A DNA stretch of 45,378 nt from an uncultured Caulobacterales bacterium (GTDB taxonomy: Bacteria > Pseudomonadota > Alphaproteobacteria > Caulobacterales > Maricaulaceae), in the NCBI GenBank assembly GCA_938040095.1, contig CALHXF010000088.1:1-45378 (forward strand), read 5' to 3'. Numbering within the stretch: position 1 is the stretch's first letter; each line of letters begins with the position of its first letter. Of the stretch, positions 32,811 through 43,386 are shown one piece after another. The position numbers and the translations under genes were made by a program. The notes under the pieces are model-generated. The model saw nothing but the letters and a program-made list of their open reading frames with translations. It searched no databases and was not told the DNA's origin.

Positions 32811-35297
32811 TTACTCAATTTTGACCAAGCGCGTTTCACCCAGATTACCATTCAAACCATCATTATCGTTCACGATATAGGCGCTCCCATTTGAGAGGAC
32901 GGTTAAAGCCTCAAGATTATTGGGTGTCAGCCCCGCACCTGCAGGCAAATCACCCGAGGCTAATAAGTCTTTCTCTAACATTTTTGAGGCAGTTTCATTC
33001 GCGGCAACTGTCTCGAGGTCGGCGGAGTAAATCCGTTTGACGGCGGCATCTAGTCCACCTTCTGAATCACTCTCTAACATCCAAAAATCACCGTCTGGTG
33101 TTGTCGAAATCGCGGTCAAACTCACGCGGCCTGCGTTCTGCGATTCAGGCGTATCCGTACGATAGAAAACAAAATCCCATTGTTGGGTCGATAAATTGAA
33201 TCGCCCAATACGGTGTCCCGTTTCTCCGGCCCAAGGACGTTGAAAGGGCACGTATAAAATACCGTCTTTTTCTGCAACGCCCGCAAAACCTCGGTCTTCT
33301 TGGGTTGCTTCGATATTTGCAGGCAAGCGGACAGCTTGCTCGATGATTCCTGTCGCCCCAACGCGGAGAAGTAAATTCACAGAGTCGATAGACTCAAATA
33401 TTGTATTGGTGGAATCGCCTTTACCTTCGGCCACAATCCAAAATTCCCCTGTGGTGAGGTGAGTAATGCCTTCAAGGTCTAAATTCACAGTGCCGTCGTC
33501 ATTGAGCAAGTCGGCCCGATCACGACCATCGAACCGATTCCGGTCCCGACTATCGCCTGAAATCGTTAGACCCGCGATCACATCATTATCGTCACGCAAA
33601 CGAATTTCCTCGGTTAAGCGTGCAGGCGTAGACGATACATCAATACGAAAAATACGGTTTAAATCATAAGCGCGGTCTTCCACAGAATAGAGAACCGTGT
33701 CGTTCTGAGGATCGACTGCAAGACCAGATAATGCACCCCAAGGAATAGGCGTTCCATTCACCCGATTTTCTGCGCGCAGAGTTGGATAGGTGGGGGCCGC
33801 AATTTCATATGCGTAAAGCGAAATCGCAGAGCGAACACCGTCGGAACGGTCATCTTCTTCACCTGCAACCGCCAGCAAATTCCGAGAAGGAATGGCTTTT
33901 ATCCCTTCTGGGCTGGACGGTGTGGGTAAGCTTTGCACCGCGAGCGGAGCTGCTGGATCAGCTACATCATAGACATAAATTAAGTCGCCACGTTCTGCTC
34001 CAACAAATGCGTATCGGTCTTGGCCAAAGACGCCGACCTCTGCACCTTCAGGTTCAATTCCGCGTTCTTCTGATCGGCTGTCAGAATAATGACCCAACCG
34101 TGCCGCTTCGTGTTCCAGAGCATTTCCAACATCAAATAGAACGGTGCCATCGACGCCGAAGACAGAGAATCCGCGACTACCGCCATCTTCTGCGCCTTCA
34201 TTGGCACTGACGAATGAACTGGCGTTGATCCATGCCACGCCGTCGGGTTCACGTAAGACACCGACCAATCGTTGGGATTGATCAACCACATCAATACTGC
34301 CTTCCAAAGCGTCGACTTGATCAATATCTACGCGTCCCGCTGTAAAATCGGCGGTCACGGTATTTGTCGCTAAATCTACGATGACGAAATGGTTGTTCGT
34401 CTGCAAACTCACCACAGCGATATTGTCGCTGTTGATATCGACAAATTCAGGCTCTGGGTCATTGCTCGCGATATCAGCCAGCCCCGTTAAATCGATATTG
34501 GCCGTTGTCCAAACAGACGGATCATCATTTGATATATCCAAAGCGACGAGAAACCCAGGAATGGGCGGTTGGTCACTGCCATTTATATTCGGGTTTTCAA
34601 CTGCAACAATCGCGCGGGTTCCATCTGGACTGACAGCCACAGAATCAGGATTTCCTGCAAGCGGAATAGAGCGCAAAACACCGCGCGTATTGAGATTCAC
34701 GATTTCAAGCGATCCATTTGAAGGCCCACTACTGTCAGCACGATCTACGGTCACAATGGCGAAATCACCTTTGACCGCCAGAGACGTCGGAACCCCAGGG
34801 AGATCACGCGACCCTCCAGCCTGTGGGTTTTGAGGGTTTGTAATGTCGACAAATCCCAAAGTTTCACGCGGTGCATCCGTATAAATCAGCGTGTTTCCAT
34901 CTGTAGAGACGTCGAGAATTTCAGCGCGGCGAATAACATTTGTATCGCAATTCGCATCTTGTTGTAGGCAAACAGGGAAGGTTGCAATGCGGCGGAAGTT
35001 CTGAACTTCGTTCGCTTGGGTCACGGTGCAATTAAATGTCGTAGAATCCACTTCCGAATCGGCCAACATCCCGTCTCGGTTATCATCCAAACCTGAATCC
35101 GTGCGTGTCCCACCTCGGAAACAATCGGCATCCCCTGCAGGTAGATCTGCGCTGCGGCTCACGGAGACCAGCGGCGCAGGTGGAGGCGTCACAACAGTTG
35201 GCGGGGTAAAACTACTACCGCCTCCGCCGCCGCCACATGCCGCCAGAACAAATGCGCCTGATGTTAGAAGTCCAGCTAGGAAATATGTGTGTTTCAT
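32811..35297 (-). CDS. Esterase-like/phytase-like beta-propeller lipoprotein
   Basis: Encodes 828 residues. A lipoprotein signal (FVLAACGGGGGG, lipid on Cys21) leads to a Pro/Thr/Val linker. Next comes a DUF7151-like cysteine-bearing calcium-type segment (DCFRGGTRTDSGLDDNRDG, then DSEVDSTTFNC). Residues about 105-500 look like a seven-bladed propeller (repeats such as VPTSLAVKGDFAIVTVD, AGNPDSVAVSPDGTRAIVAVE). Residues about 510-828 match the esterase-like domain found in phytase and alkaline-phosphatase-like proteins (LEGITHLTTGEFWIVAEG, PNNLEALTVLSNGSAYIVNDND). Phosphate-ester hydrolysis at the cell surface is plausible but not proven. The start has AGGGTGC upstream, and a TTGTTAC repeat lies in the promoter region. 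Confidence 0.8.
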   Translation of the reverse strand: MKHTYFLAGLLTSGAFVLAACGGGGGGSSFTPPTVVTPPPAPLVSVSRSADLPAGDADCFRGGTRTDSGLDDNRDGMLADSEVDSTTFNCTVTQANEVQNFRRIATFPVCLQQDANCDTNVIRRAEILDVSTDGNTLIYTDAPRETLGFVDITNPQNPQAGGSRDLPGVPTSLAVKGDFAIVTVDRADSSGPSNGSLEIVNLNTRGVLRSIPLAGNPDSVAVSPDGTRAIVAVENPNINGSDQPPIPGFLVALDISNDDPSVWTTANIDLTGLADIASNDPEPEFVDINSDNIAVVSLQTNNHFVIVDLATNTVTADFTAGRVDIDQVDALEGSIDVVDQSQRLVGVLREPDGVAWINASSFVSANEGAEDGGSRGFSVFGVDGTVLFDVGNALEHEAARLGHYSDSRSEERGIEPEGAEVGVFGQDRYAFVGAERGDLIYVYDVADPAAPLAVQSLPTPSSPEGIKAIPSRNLLAVAGEEDDRSDGVRSAISLYAYEIAAPTYPTLRAENRVNGTPIPWGALSGLAVDPQNDTVLYSVEDRAYDLNRIFRIDVSSTPARLTEEIRLRDDNDVIAGLTISGDSRDRNRFDGRDRADLLNDDGTVNLDLEGITHLTTGEFWIVAEGKGDSTNTIFESIDSVNLLLRVGATGIIEQAVRLPANIEATQEDRGFAGVAEKDGILYVPFQRPWAGETGHRIGRFNLSTQQWDFVFYRTDTPESQNAGRVSLTAISTTPDGDFWMLESDSEGGLDAAVKRIYSADLETVAANETASKMLEKDLLASGDLPAGAGLTPNNLEALTVLSNGSAYIVNDNDGLNGNLGETRLVKIE

Positions 35298-35351
35298 AAA
35301 TGCACCCTAAGCGGTAGCCATGGCTCACCGCAATTCACGCTATCACCCAAA

Positions 35352-35368
35352 TTGTTACGTTTTGTTAC
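35352..35368. promoter_or_regulatory. TTGTTAC direct repeat in the divergent promoter region
   Basis: Two copies of TTGTTAC (35352-35358, 35362-35368) lie one helical turn apart (10 bp), about 55 bp upstream of the propeller lipoprotein start and 105 bp before the small exported protein. The layout recalls a dimeric activator site. A Pho box would have an 11-bp period and a CTGTCAT core, so it does not fit well. Confidence 0.4.
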
Positions 35369-35473
35369 CTGTGGCAGCCCATCCTTCACCCGACTTTCGT
35401 AGGGTCTATATGAAGGAATAGCTTTTGCTTCGTATGGATTTCGACCTAGAACAGCGTCAATAATGCGAGGCCC

Positions 35474-38301
<2,828 letters not shown>

Positions 38302-38302
<1 letters not shown>

Positions 38303-38337
38303 GGCACGCCATTGTAAGGGACTTACACGGCGTGCCG
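38302..38337. promoter_or_regulatory. Composite hairpin between gyrB and the DUF481 gene
   Basis: Outer stem CGGCACGCC (38302-38310) with GGCGTGCCG (38329-38337), inner stem TGTAAG (38313-38318) with CTTACA (38322-38327), and a 3-nt loop. It lies 40 bp after the DUF481 stop and directly adjoins the GANTC array. There is no T-run on the minus side, so it is either a weak terminator of the DUF481 gene, a leader structure of the gyrB mRNA, or a protein site. Confidence 0.6.
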
Positions 38338-38377
38338 TTCTTTACGCTCAGCGCCTGTGGAGGCGCAAAATACAGTC

Positions 38378-39118
38378 TTACTTCATCGTATACACAACAC
38401 CGAAACGTGTGATCGTATCTGTCTTCTCACGACCCACGGCCACGTCAGTATTGTGATCAACACGGAAGGATGCACGTGCAGCCAAATTGCCTGCTAGTGT
38501 TGCCGTCAGGCCTGTCTCATTCCAGAGATATGTGTTGCTTTCACCATAGATGACTTCGCTGTTATTATAGGCAGACACATTGTCGTTCAGAAGGAATTTC
38601 AACTTTGACGCACCACGCAGAGCGACTTCTTTCTCCGTAACGGACAAGGGGCCCTGTGTTGTCTGCGAACGGTAACCGACACCGGCTTCGACATCCCACG
38701 CCATTGGCTCTGGCAGGACAAGGTTGTAACCTAGACCTGTACCGAGGAAATAGCCGTCTTCGAACGCACCAAATTTATCGCTGAAATAATCTGCATTGCC
38801 GTAAACATAGAGGCGCTCAGTCAGATTACGGTCAATTTGGTAACCGAGGACAAAGCGCTCGCGGTTGGTGGTGCCTGAAACACGGCCAAAATCAGCCGAC
38901 GCTTTGAATGTGTGCTTCCAAACATCTGTTGCCTTTTGCAAATTTAAGCCAAGGCCGATGTCTGTTGTTTCCGTGTTACCCGTTGTGCGTGACCCTGTCA
39001 GGGAGGCTTCGCCTGACCATCCGTCTTGGGCGGAAGCGGATGTGGCCGCTGTAAGAGCTGTTGTTGCCAAAACGGCAATGAGTGTTTTTGTTACTAGTGT
39101 TTTTGTTACTAAAGTCAT
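38378..39118 (-). CDS. DUF481 (YdiY-like) outer-membrane porin-type protein
   Basis: Encodes 246 residues. A signal peptide (cleavage near SASAQDG) begins with a duplicated TLVTK from a perfect 15-bp tandem repeat in the DNA. The barrel has the DUF481 features WSGEASLTGSRTTGNTETTD, FVLGYQIDRNLTERLYVYGN and YFLGTGLGYNLV, and ends FGVVYTMK. Proteins of this family sit in the outer membrane and respond to salt or pH in some bacteria. It has a good ribosome binding site (CAGGAG). It is divergent from the mechanosensitive channel, sharing a 160-bp promoter region, so the pair may respond together to osmotic change (inference). Confidence 0.87.
   Translation of the reverse strand: MTLVTKTLVTKTLIAVLATTALTAATSASAQDGWSGEASLTGSRTTGNTETTDIGLGLNLQKATDVWKHTFKASADFGRVSGTTNRERFVLGYQIDRNLTERLYVYGNADYFSDKFGAFEDGYFLGTGLGYNLVLPEPMAWDVEAGVGYRSQTTQGPLSVTEKEVALRGASKLKFLLNDNVSAYNNSEVIYGESNTYLWNETGLTATLAGNLAARASFRVDHNTDVAVGREKTDTITRFGVVYTMK
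39081..39110 (-). repeat. Perfect 15-bp tandem duplication in the DUF481 signal sequence
   Basis: AGTGTTTTTGTTACT occurs twice in a row (39081-39095 and 39096-39110). As 15 bp is five codons, the duplication stays in frame and adds one extra TLVTK unit to the N-terminal region of the signal peptide. It could change in copy number by slippage. Confidence 0.9.
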
Positions 39119-39281
39119 GTCTCATAATCTCCTGAGAACGGTGGAAGAAAGCGTGGCGCAGCCCATATTTCCAATAGCCTGTACGCCCGATGAACGATGT
39201 GCTTTTTATGCTATTCACACTTCATTCACCCTACTCTCAGTTAAAGACCCTTCAATCATTACAACGTCTGGAGGGACTCCC

Positions 39282-40103
39282 ATGGAAACAATTACTGAAT
39301 TTTTAAACCCAGAAAGGCTGCAAGGCATGATTCCATTGGGCATGAACATTTTGAAGGCCTTAGTCGTCCTCATTGTCGGTCTTTGGATTGCAAAAAAGAT
39401 CAAACAACTGATCATTAAAATGGGCGCAAAAAGCCCACAACTTGATGATACACTCTTTAAGTTCTTCGGCAGTATCGCACGCTATGTCATCATGGCGTTT
39501 GTTTTCATCGCGGTCCTCGGCTTTTTCGGCGTTGAGACGACATCGATTGTCGCCATGCTCGGTGCCGCATCTTTAGCCGTTGGTTTGGCGCTGCAAGGCG
39601 CGATGTCCAATATGGCCGCTGGCGTCATGCTCATGATCTTTCGTCCTTATAAAATGGGTGATTTCGTTGAAGCGGCAGGCGTCTTTGGTAATGTCGAAGA
39701 AGTCGAATTATTCACAACAATCCTGCAAACTTTCGACAACCAACAGATCATCATTCCGAACGGTAAAATCTGGGGCGAGAAAATCATCAACCACAGCCAT
39801 CACCCGGTTCGCGGCGTCGATATGAAGTTTAATGTTGCCTATGAAGACGATGTCCAAAAAGCCCGTGAAGTCATCCAAGGCGTTTTGGCTGCACATCCGC
39901 ATGTTAAATCTGACCCAGCACCGTTCATCGAAGTTGAGTCCCTGAGCGAACGCTCTGTTGAAATTCTGGTCCGTCCCTTCACTGATGGCGCGCATTATTT
40001 CGACGTGACCTATTCCGTACCGGAGCAGATCAAAGCGGCACTCGGCAAAGCGGGTCTAGCGACACCTTATCCGCAAACAAGAATCATCATGTCCAAAGAC
40101 TAA
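39282..40103 (+). CDS. mscS: Small-conductance mechanosensitive channel, MscS type
   Basis: Encodes 273 residues starting at ATG 39282 with GGAGG about eight bases before. An open frame reaching upstream to 38865 crosses the divergent DUF481 gene and is not used. It is a short three-helix MscS that releases solutes on hypo-osmotic shock. The pore helix is GAASLAVGLALQGAMSNMAAG, followed by the beta-domain motif IFRPYKMGDFVE, VEEVELFTTILQTFDNQQIIIPNG, and a C-terminal domain with NVAYEDDVQKAREVI. A GACTC site lies between the ribosome binding site and the start. It ends at a clear terminator. Confidence 0.94.
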   Translation: METITEFLNPERLQGMIPLGMNILKALVVLIVGLWIAKKIKQLIIKMGAKSPQLDDTLFKFFGSIARYVIMAFVFIAVLGFFGVETTSIVAMLGAASLAVGLALQGAMSNMAAGVMLMIFRPYKMGDFVEAAGVFGNVEEVELFTTILQTFDNQQIIIPNGKIWGEKIINHSHHPVRGVDMKFNVAYEDDVQKAREVIQGVLAAHPHVKSDPAPFIEVESLSERSVEILVRPFTDGAHYFDVTYSVPEQIKAALGKAGLATPYPQTRIIMSKD

Positions 40104-40485
40104 GGGCAGGTCATGATTGCAGCTTCCTCCCAGGGAAGCCCCTGAGGTGGTCCATCGCAAGGTGGGCCACCTTTCTTTTTGCGTACTCCTGGTAGATTAT
40201 TTTCGATCAAGCGAAAGCCCGCTCTACTCCCCCGCGTTACAGAAAAACCAATAAACACACCGTCTTTCAGACCAGTTAGCTAATGATCACTCACCTATCC
40301 ATGTCCAAAAGAACCTGAAAAACTCATCACAGCTTTCGGGAGCGAGGGTCATGTTCTCAAACGTCACGGGATTGTGGGGTTTTGCAACGATTTAAAGGGG
40401 GAATGGATTTGATTTTCACCTCAAGCAGACCCAACCGCATTCGCGACGTGCGTCTCCGTCCCAGCCGTGATAGGCGCGCGCTCAT
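40104..40485. other. Gap between the mscS gene and the RNA methyltransferase
   Basis: This 382-bp gap begins with the mscS terminator listed separately. Beyond 40185 I see no gene, no RNA gene and no strong repeat. A/T-rich bases at 40390-40420 may hold the promoter of the methyltransferase. Short open frames in both strands look like noise. Confidence 0.6.
40145..40180 (+). terminator. Terminator of mscS
   Basis: A 10-bp stem (AGGTGGTCCA 40145-40154, TGGGCCACCT 40163-40172, one G-T pair) is followed by TTTCTTTTT ending at 40180. It lies about 40 bp after the stop. Confidence 0.85.
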
Positions 40486-41616
40486 ATGACCAACGCGACC
40501 CCAACTACGTTTGAAATCTTCCTTGTGACCCTGCCAGGGTTGGAGGATTTATTATTTACTGAGGTATGTGAGCAAGGCTTTAAGAAGCCTAAAGTGATCA
40601 GCGGCGGTGTCTTGATCCAAGGCGGGTGGCCAGATGTGTGGCGCGCGAATTTAGTCCTCCGCGGAGCGTCCAAAGTTCTCGCGCGGATTGGCGAATTTCG
40701 GGCCCTGCATCTGGCGCAATTGGATAAACGCGCACGGGCTTTCCCTTGGGGCGACTTCATTGCGCCAGGCCATCGGGTGAAGGTCGAAGTCAGCACCAAT
40801 AAGAAAAGCGAAATCTATCACGGCGGCGCAGCAGAACAACGCATTGAAACCGCAATCCATGAAGAATTTGGCGCGCGCATCGCCAGCTCTATCGAGACAA
40901 CAGATGTTTTGATCAAAGTCCGTATCGCCAGAAACCTTGTAATCCTGTCCCTCGAGACATCAGGTACGGCTTTGCATAAACGTGGGCACAAATTGGCCTT
41001 GGGCAAGGCGCCTTTGCGTGAAACCATCGCTGCAATGACATTGCGCGCCTGCGGCTATAAACGCACCGAACCCTTGCTTGACCCTATGTGCGGGTCGGGC
41101 ACGTTCCCAATCGAAGCCGCAGAAATCGCCGCCAATAAAATGGCGGGGCGGGACCGCAGTTTCGCCTTTGAACACCTCGTCAGCTATGATTCTGAGACGG
41201 TGCAAGCGATGAAAGACGGATGGTTCACCCGCGAACCTACGGCACATTTTTACGGCTCGGATCGCGAGAAACAGGTTATTGCGCACGCTAAAGACAATGC
41301 CAAACGCGCAGGCGTAGAGGCGGCGTGTCAGTTTTCAATGAAGCCTGTGTCGCAGGTTACACCACCAGACGGCCCACCGGGATTGGTCGTGGTCAATCCA
41401 CCTTATGGAACGCGTATCGGGAATAAGAACGAATTATTCTCGCTCTATCAGAATTTCGGCGAAGTCATGCGGACACGATTTACGGGCTGGCGTGTTGGCA
41501 TGGTGACAACGGAACAATCTCTAGCTGAAGCTACAAAATTACCGTGGAAAACAACGAGCGCGCCCATTCCGCACGGCGGTCTAAAGATAAAAATTTATCA
41601 GACGGACCCACTCTAG
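40486..41616 (+). CDS. THUMP-domain class I SAM-dependent RNA methyltransferase (RlmL N-half type)
   Basis: Encodes 376 residues. An N-terminal THUMP-containing RNA-binding half (EIFLVTLPGLEDLLFTEV, then SEIYHGGAAEQRIETAI) is followed by a Rossmann methyltransferase. The latter carries LLDPMCGSGTFPIEAAEIAA (motif I), GSDREKQVIAHAKDNAKRAG (motif II) and the N2-guanine motif NPPYGTRIG. This is the organisation of the 23S rRNA G2445 methyltransferase half of E. coli RlmL, without the C-terminal G2069 half. It converges with the methionine gamma-lyase gene at a 12-bp gap. The exact target base is inferred, not proven. Confidence 0.87.
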   Translation: MTNATPTTFEIFLVTLPGLEDLLFTEVCEQGFKKPKVISGGVLIQGGWPDVWRANLVLRGASKVLARIGEFRALHLAQLDKRARAFPWGDFIAPGHRVKVEVSTNKKSEIYHGGAAEQRIETAIHEEFGARIASSIETTDVLIKVRIARNLVILSLETSGTALHKRGHKLALGKAPLRETIAAMTLRACGYKRTEPLLDPMCGSGTFPIEAAEIAANKMAGRDRSFAFEHLVSYDSETVQAMKDGWFTREPTAHFYGSDREKQVIAHAKDNAKRAGVEAACQFSMKPVSQVTPPDGPPGLVVVNPPYGTRIGNKNELFSLYQNFGEVMRTRFTGWRVGMVTTEQSLAEATKLPWKTTSAPIPHGGLKIKIYQTDPL

Positions 41617-41628
41617 GCGCACATAAAA

Positions 41629-42807
41629 TTAGGTCAGCGCTTGTCCCAAATCTGAAAGAATATCTTCGACGCCTTCCAGACCGACAGATAGACGTACCAA
41701 CCCATCACTGATTCCGTGACGCTGGCGTTCTTCGGGCGTATAGGTCGAATGTGTCATGCTGGCAGGGTGTTGGATAAGGGTTTCCGTATCTCCGAGCGAT
41801 ACGGCGCAATGGATCATTTGGGTCGCGTTGATCATTTCACGCCCTGCAGACAGGCCGCCTTTCAACTCAAACGCGATCATCCCGCCAAAGTCAGACATTT
41901 GACGCAGGGCTAAATCACGTTGTTCAAAACTCTTGAGGCCAGGATACCAAACACGATCCACAACTGGCGAAGCTTCCAACATTCTCGCGACGATCATCGC
42001 ACTTTCGCAATGACGGTCCATACGCAGTTCTAAGGTTTTAATACCCCGCAAAACGAGGCTGGCATTAAAGGGGCTCATAACCGCGCCTGTCATGTCCTTC
42101 ATACCAAATAACCGGATGCGTGTGACGGTCTCTTGATCACCCACGAGCACGCCTGCAATCACATCGCCATGCCCGCCCAAATATTTCGTCGCAGAATGCA
42201 CGACGACATCCGCGCCCAATGCTATCGGTTGTGTGAGGTAAGGCGTGGAATAGGTATTATCGACCATGACCAGCGCACCCGCCGCATGGGCAATTTCGGA
42301 AACCTCCGCAATATCAACAAGACGCATGTTGGGGTTCGCGGGCGTTTCAAAATAAACCATGCGCGTCTTGGCAGAGATCGCCTGCGTTAGGTTTGTCGGG
42401 TCCGTCAAATCCACATGCGTCACGATAATTCCAAATTTCGCCAAGCCATGATGTAAGAATGAAAACGTGCAGCCATAAAGTGTCTCGTCGACAATTAATT
42501 CATCACCTGGCTCCAGTAACGTCCACATCGCCGCCGTGATCGCACCGATCCCGGATGCCAGCGCCAGACCTGCTTCCGCACCTTCCAATATGGCAATTCT
42601 GCGTTCAAGGAGATCAAGCGTCGGATTTGAAATGCGAGAGTAAACATGCCCTTCAGCCTCACCCGCGAAACGCGCCCCGCCTTGTTCGGCAGACTCAAAA
42701 ACAAAAGTCGATGTCATGTGTAGAGGGGGCGTGAGTGATCCTTCGTTTTGGGCCGGGTCATACCCATGATGGATTGCGCGTGTCGCAAAACTCTTCGTAT
42801 CGTTCAT
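41629..42807 (-). CDS. megL: Methionine gamma-lyase (PLP enzyme)
   Basis: Encodes 392 residues of the Cys/Met metabolism PLP family. It cleaves methionine to methanethiol, 2-oxobutyrate and ammonia. Signatures are VYSRISNPTLDLLERR, LYGCTFSFLHHGLAKFGI, and the PLP lysine in HSATKYLGGHGD. The cysteine in LYGC and the segment GMKDMTGAVMSPF match bacterial methionine gamma-lyases closely, which favours this over cystathionine gamma-synthase. A Shine-Dalgarno GGGAG lies before the start. It is divergent from an Lrp-type regulator with a strong palindrome in the gap, resembling the mdeA/mdeR layout known in Pseudomonas. O-acetyl- or O-succinylhomoserine sulfhydrylase is the alternative. Confidence 0.85.
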   Translation of the reverse strand: MNDTKSFATRAIHHGYDPAQNEGSLTPPLHMTSTFVFESAEQGGARFAGEAEGHVYSRISNPTLDLLERRIAILEGAEAGLALASGIGAITAAMWTLLEPGDELIVDETLYGCTFSFLHHGLAKFGIIVTHVDLTDPTNLTQAISAKTRMVYFETPANPNMRLVDIAEVSEIAHAAGALVMVDNTYSTPYLTQPIALGADVVVHSATKYLGGHGDVIAGVLVGDQETVTRIRLFGMKDMTGAVMSPFNASLVLRGIKTLELRMDRHCESAMIVARMLEASPVVDRVWYPGLKSFEQRDLALRQMSDFGGMIAFELKGGLSAGREMINATQMIHCAVSLGDTETLIQHPASMTHSTYTPEERQRHGISDGLVRLSVGLEGVEDILSDLGQALT

Positions 42808-42885
42808 CGATCCACTCCCAGTTTGTATAAGTTGAAATTAGATCAAAGACGCCGCCTACATCGTGTTATTACGCCTGAATTACTT

Positions 42886-42914
42886 GTCATATTGGTAGAA
42901 TCTGCCAATATGAC
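42886..42914. promoter_or_regulatory. Long palindrome between megL and the Lrp-type gene, with GANTC at its centre
   Basis: GTCATATTGG (42886-42895) and CCAATATGAC (42905-42914) are a perfect 10-bp inverted repeat. The 9-bp centre TAGAATCTG contains AGA-A-TCT, so all but one pair is symmetric, and it holds the CcrM-type site GAATC (42898-42902). It ends six bases before the regulator ATG. A likely operator for the Lrp protein, acting on itself and perhaps on megL. Confidence 0.75.
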
Positions 42915-42920
42915 CTCCTT

Positions 42921-43379
42921 ATGGACAACAAAGACCGCCAAATCATTCGTGCACTTCAAATAAATGGGCGAATGAGCAATCATGATTTGGCAGAGGCCGT
43001 AAGCTTGTCGCCCTCACCTTGCTTGCGGCGTCTGCGTGCCCTTGAAAAATCGGGCGTCATTCTCGGTTATAATGTGCAAGTGGATGCCAAGGCTTACGGC
43101 TTACCTGTGACTGTCTTTGTGCGCGTACGTTTGGAAAAACACACAGAGGACGTCATCAAACGGTTTGAAGATCACATTCGCAAGACAGAAAATGTTCTGG
43201 AATGCCATGTGATGACAGGGCTTTCGGACTACCTTTTGAAAGTCGTGGTCGAGGACCTAGCCAATTACGAAAGCTTCGTGCGTCAACACCTTCATCCCAT
43301 CGGTAGCATCGCATCAATCGATACGAGTTTTGCCTATGGTGTGGTTAAGAAAAGCGCGGTCTTCCCGGCCTTAAATTAA
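42921..43379 (+). CDS. Lrp/AsnC-family transcriptional regulator
   Basis: Encodes 152 residues: an N-terminal winged helix (MDNKDRQIIRALQINGRMSN, then LAEAVSLSPSPCLRRLRALE) followed by the RAM effector domain (VTVFVRVRLEKH, then ECHVMTGLSDYLLKVVVED and FVRQHLHPIGSI). Lrp-family proteins bind amino acids and control metabolic genes next to them. Its divergent position from the methionine gamma-lyase argues for a methionine- or amino-acid-responsive local regulator similar to MdeR. No Shine-Dalgarno sequence is present, only the operator palindrome six bases upstream. It converges with the kinase gene at a 7-bp gap. Confidence 0.92.
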   Translation: MDNKDRQIIRALQINGRMSNHDLAEAVSLSPSPCLRRLRALEKSGVILGYNVQVDAKAYGLPVTVFVRVRLEKHTEDVIKRFEDHIRKTENVLECHVMTGLSDYLLKVVVEDLANYESFVRQHLHPIGSIASIDTSFAYGVVKKSAVFPALN

Positions 43380-43386
43380 ACGGAGT

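Noticed and set aside
38865-39281. N-terminal extension of the MscS frame
   Set aside because: The extension crosses the divergent DUF481 gene and promoter; the ATG at 39282 has an ideal ribosome binding site and begins a normal MscS.
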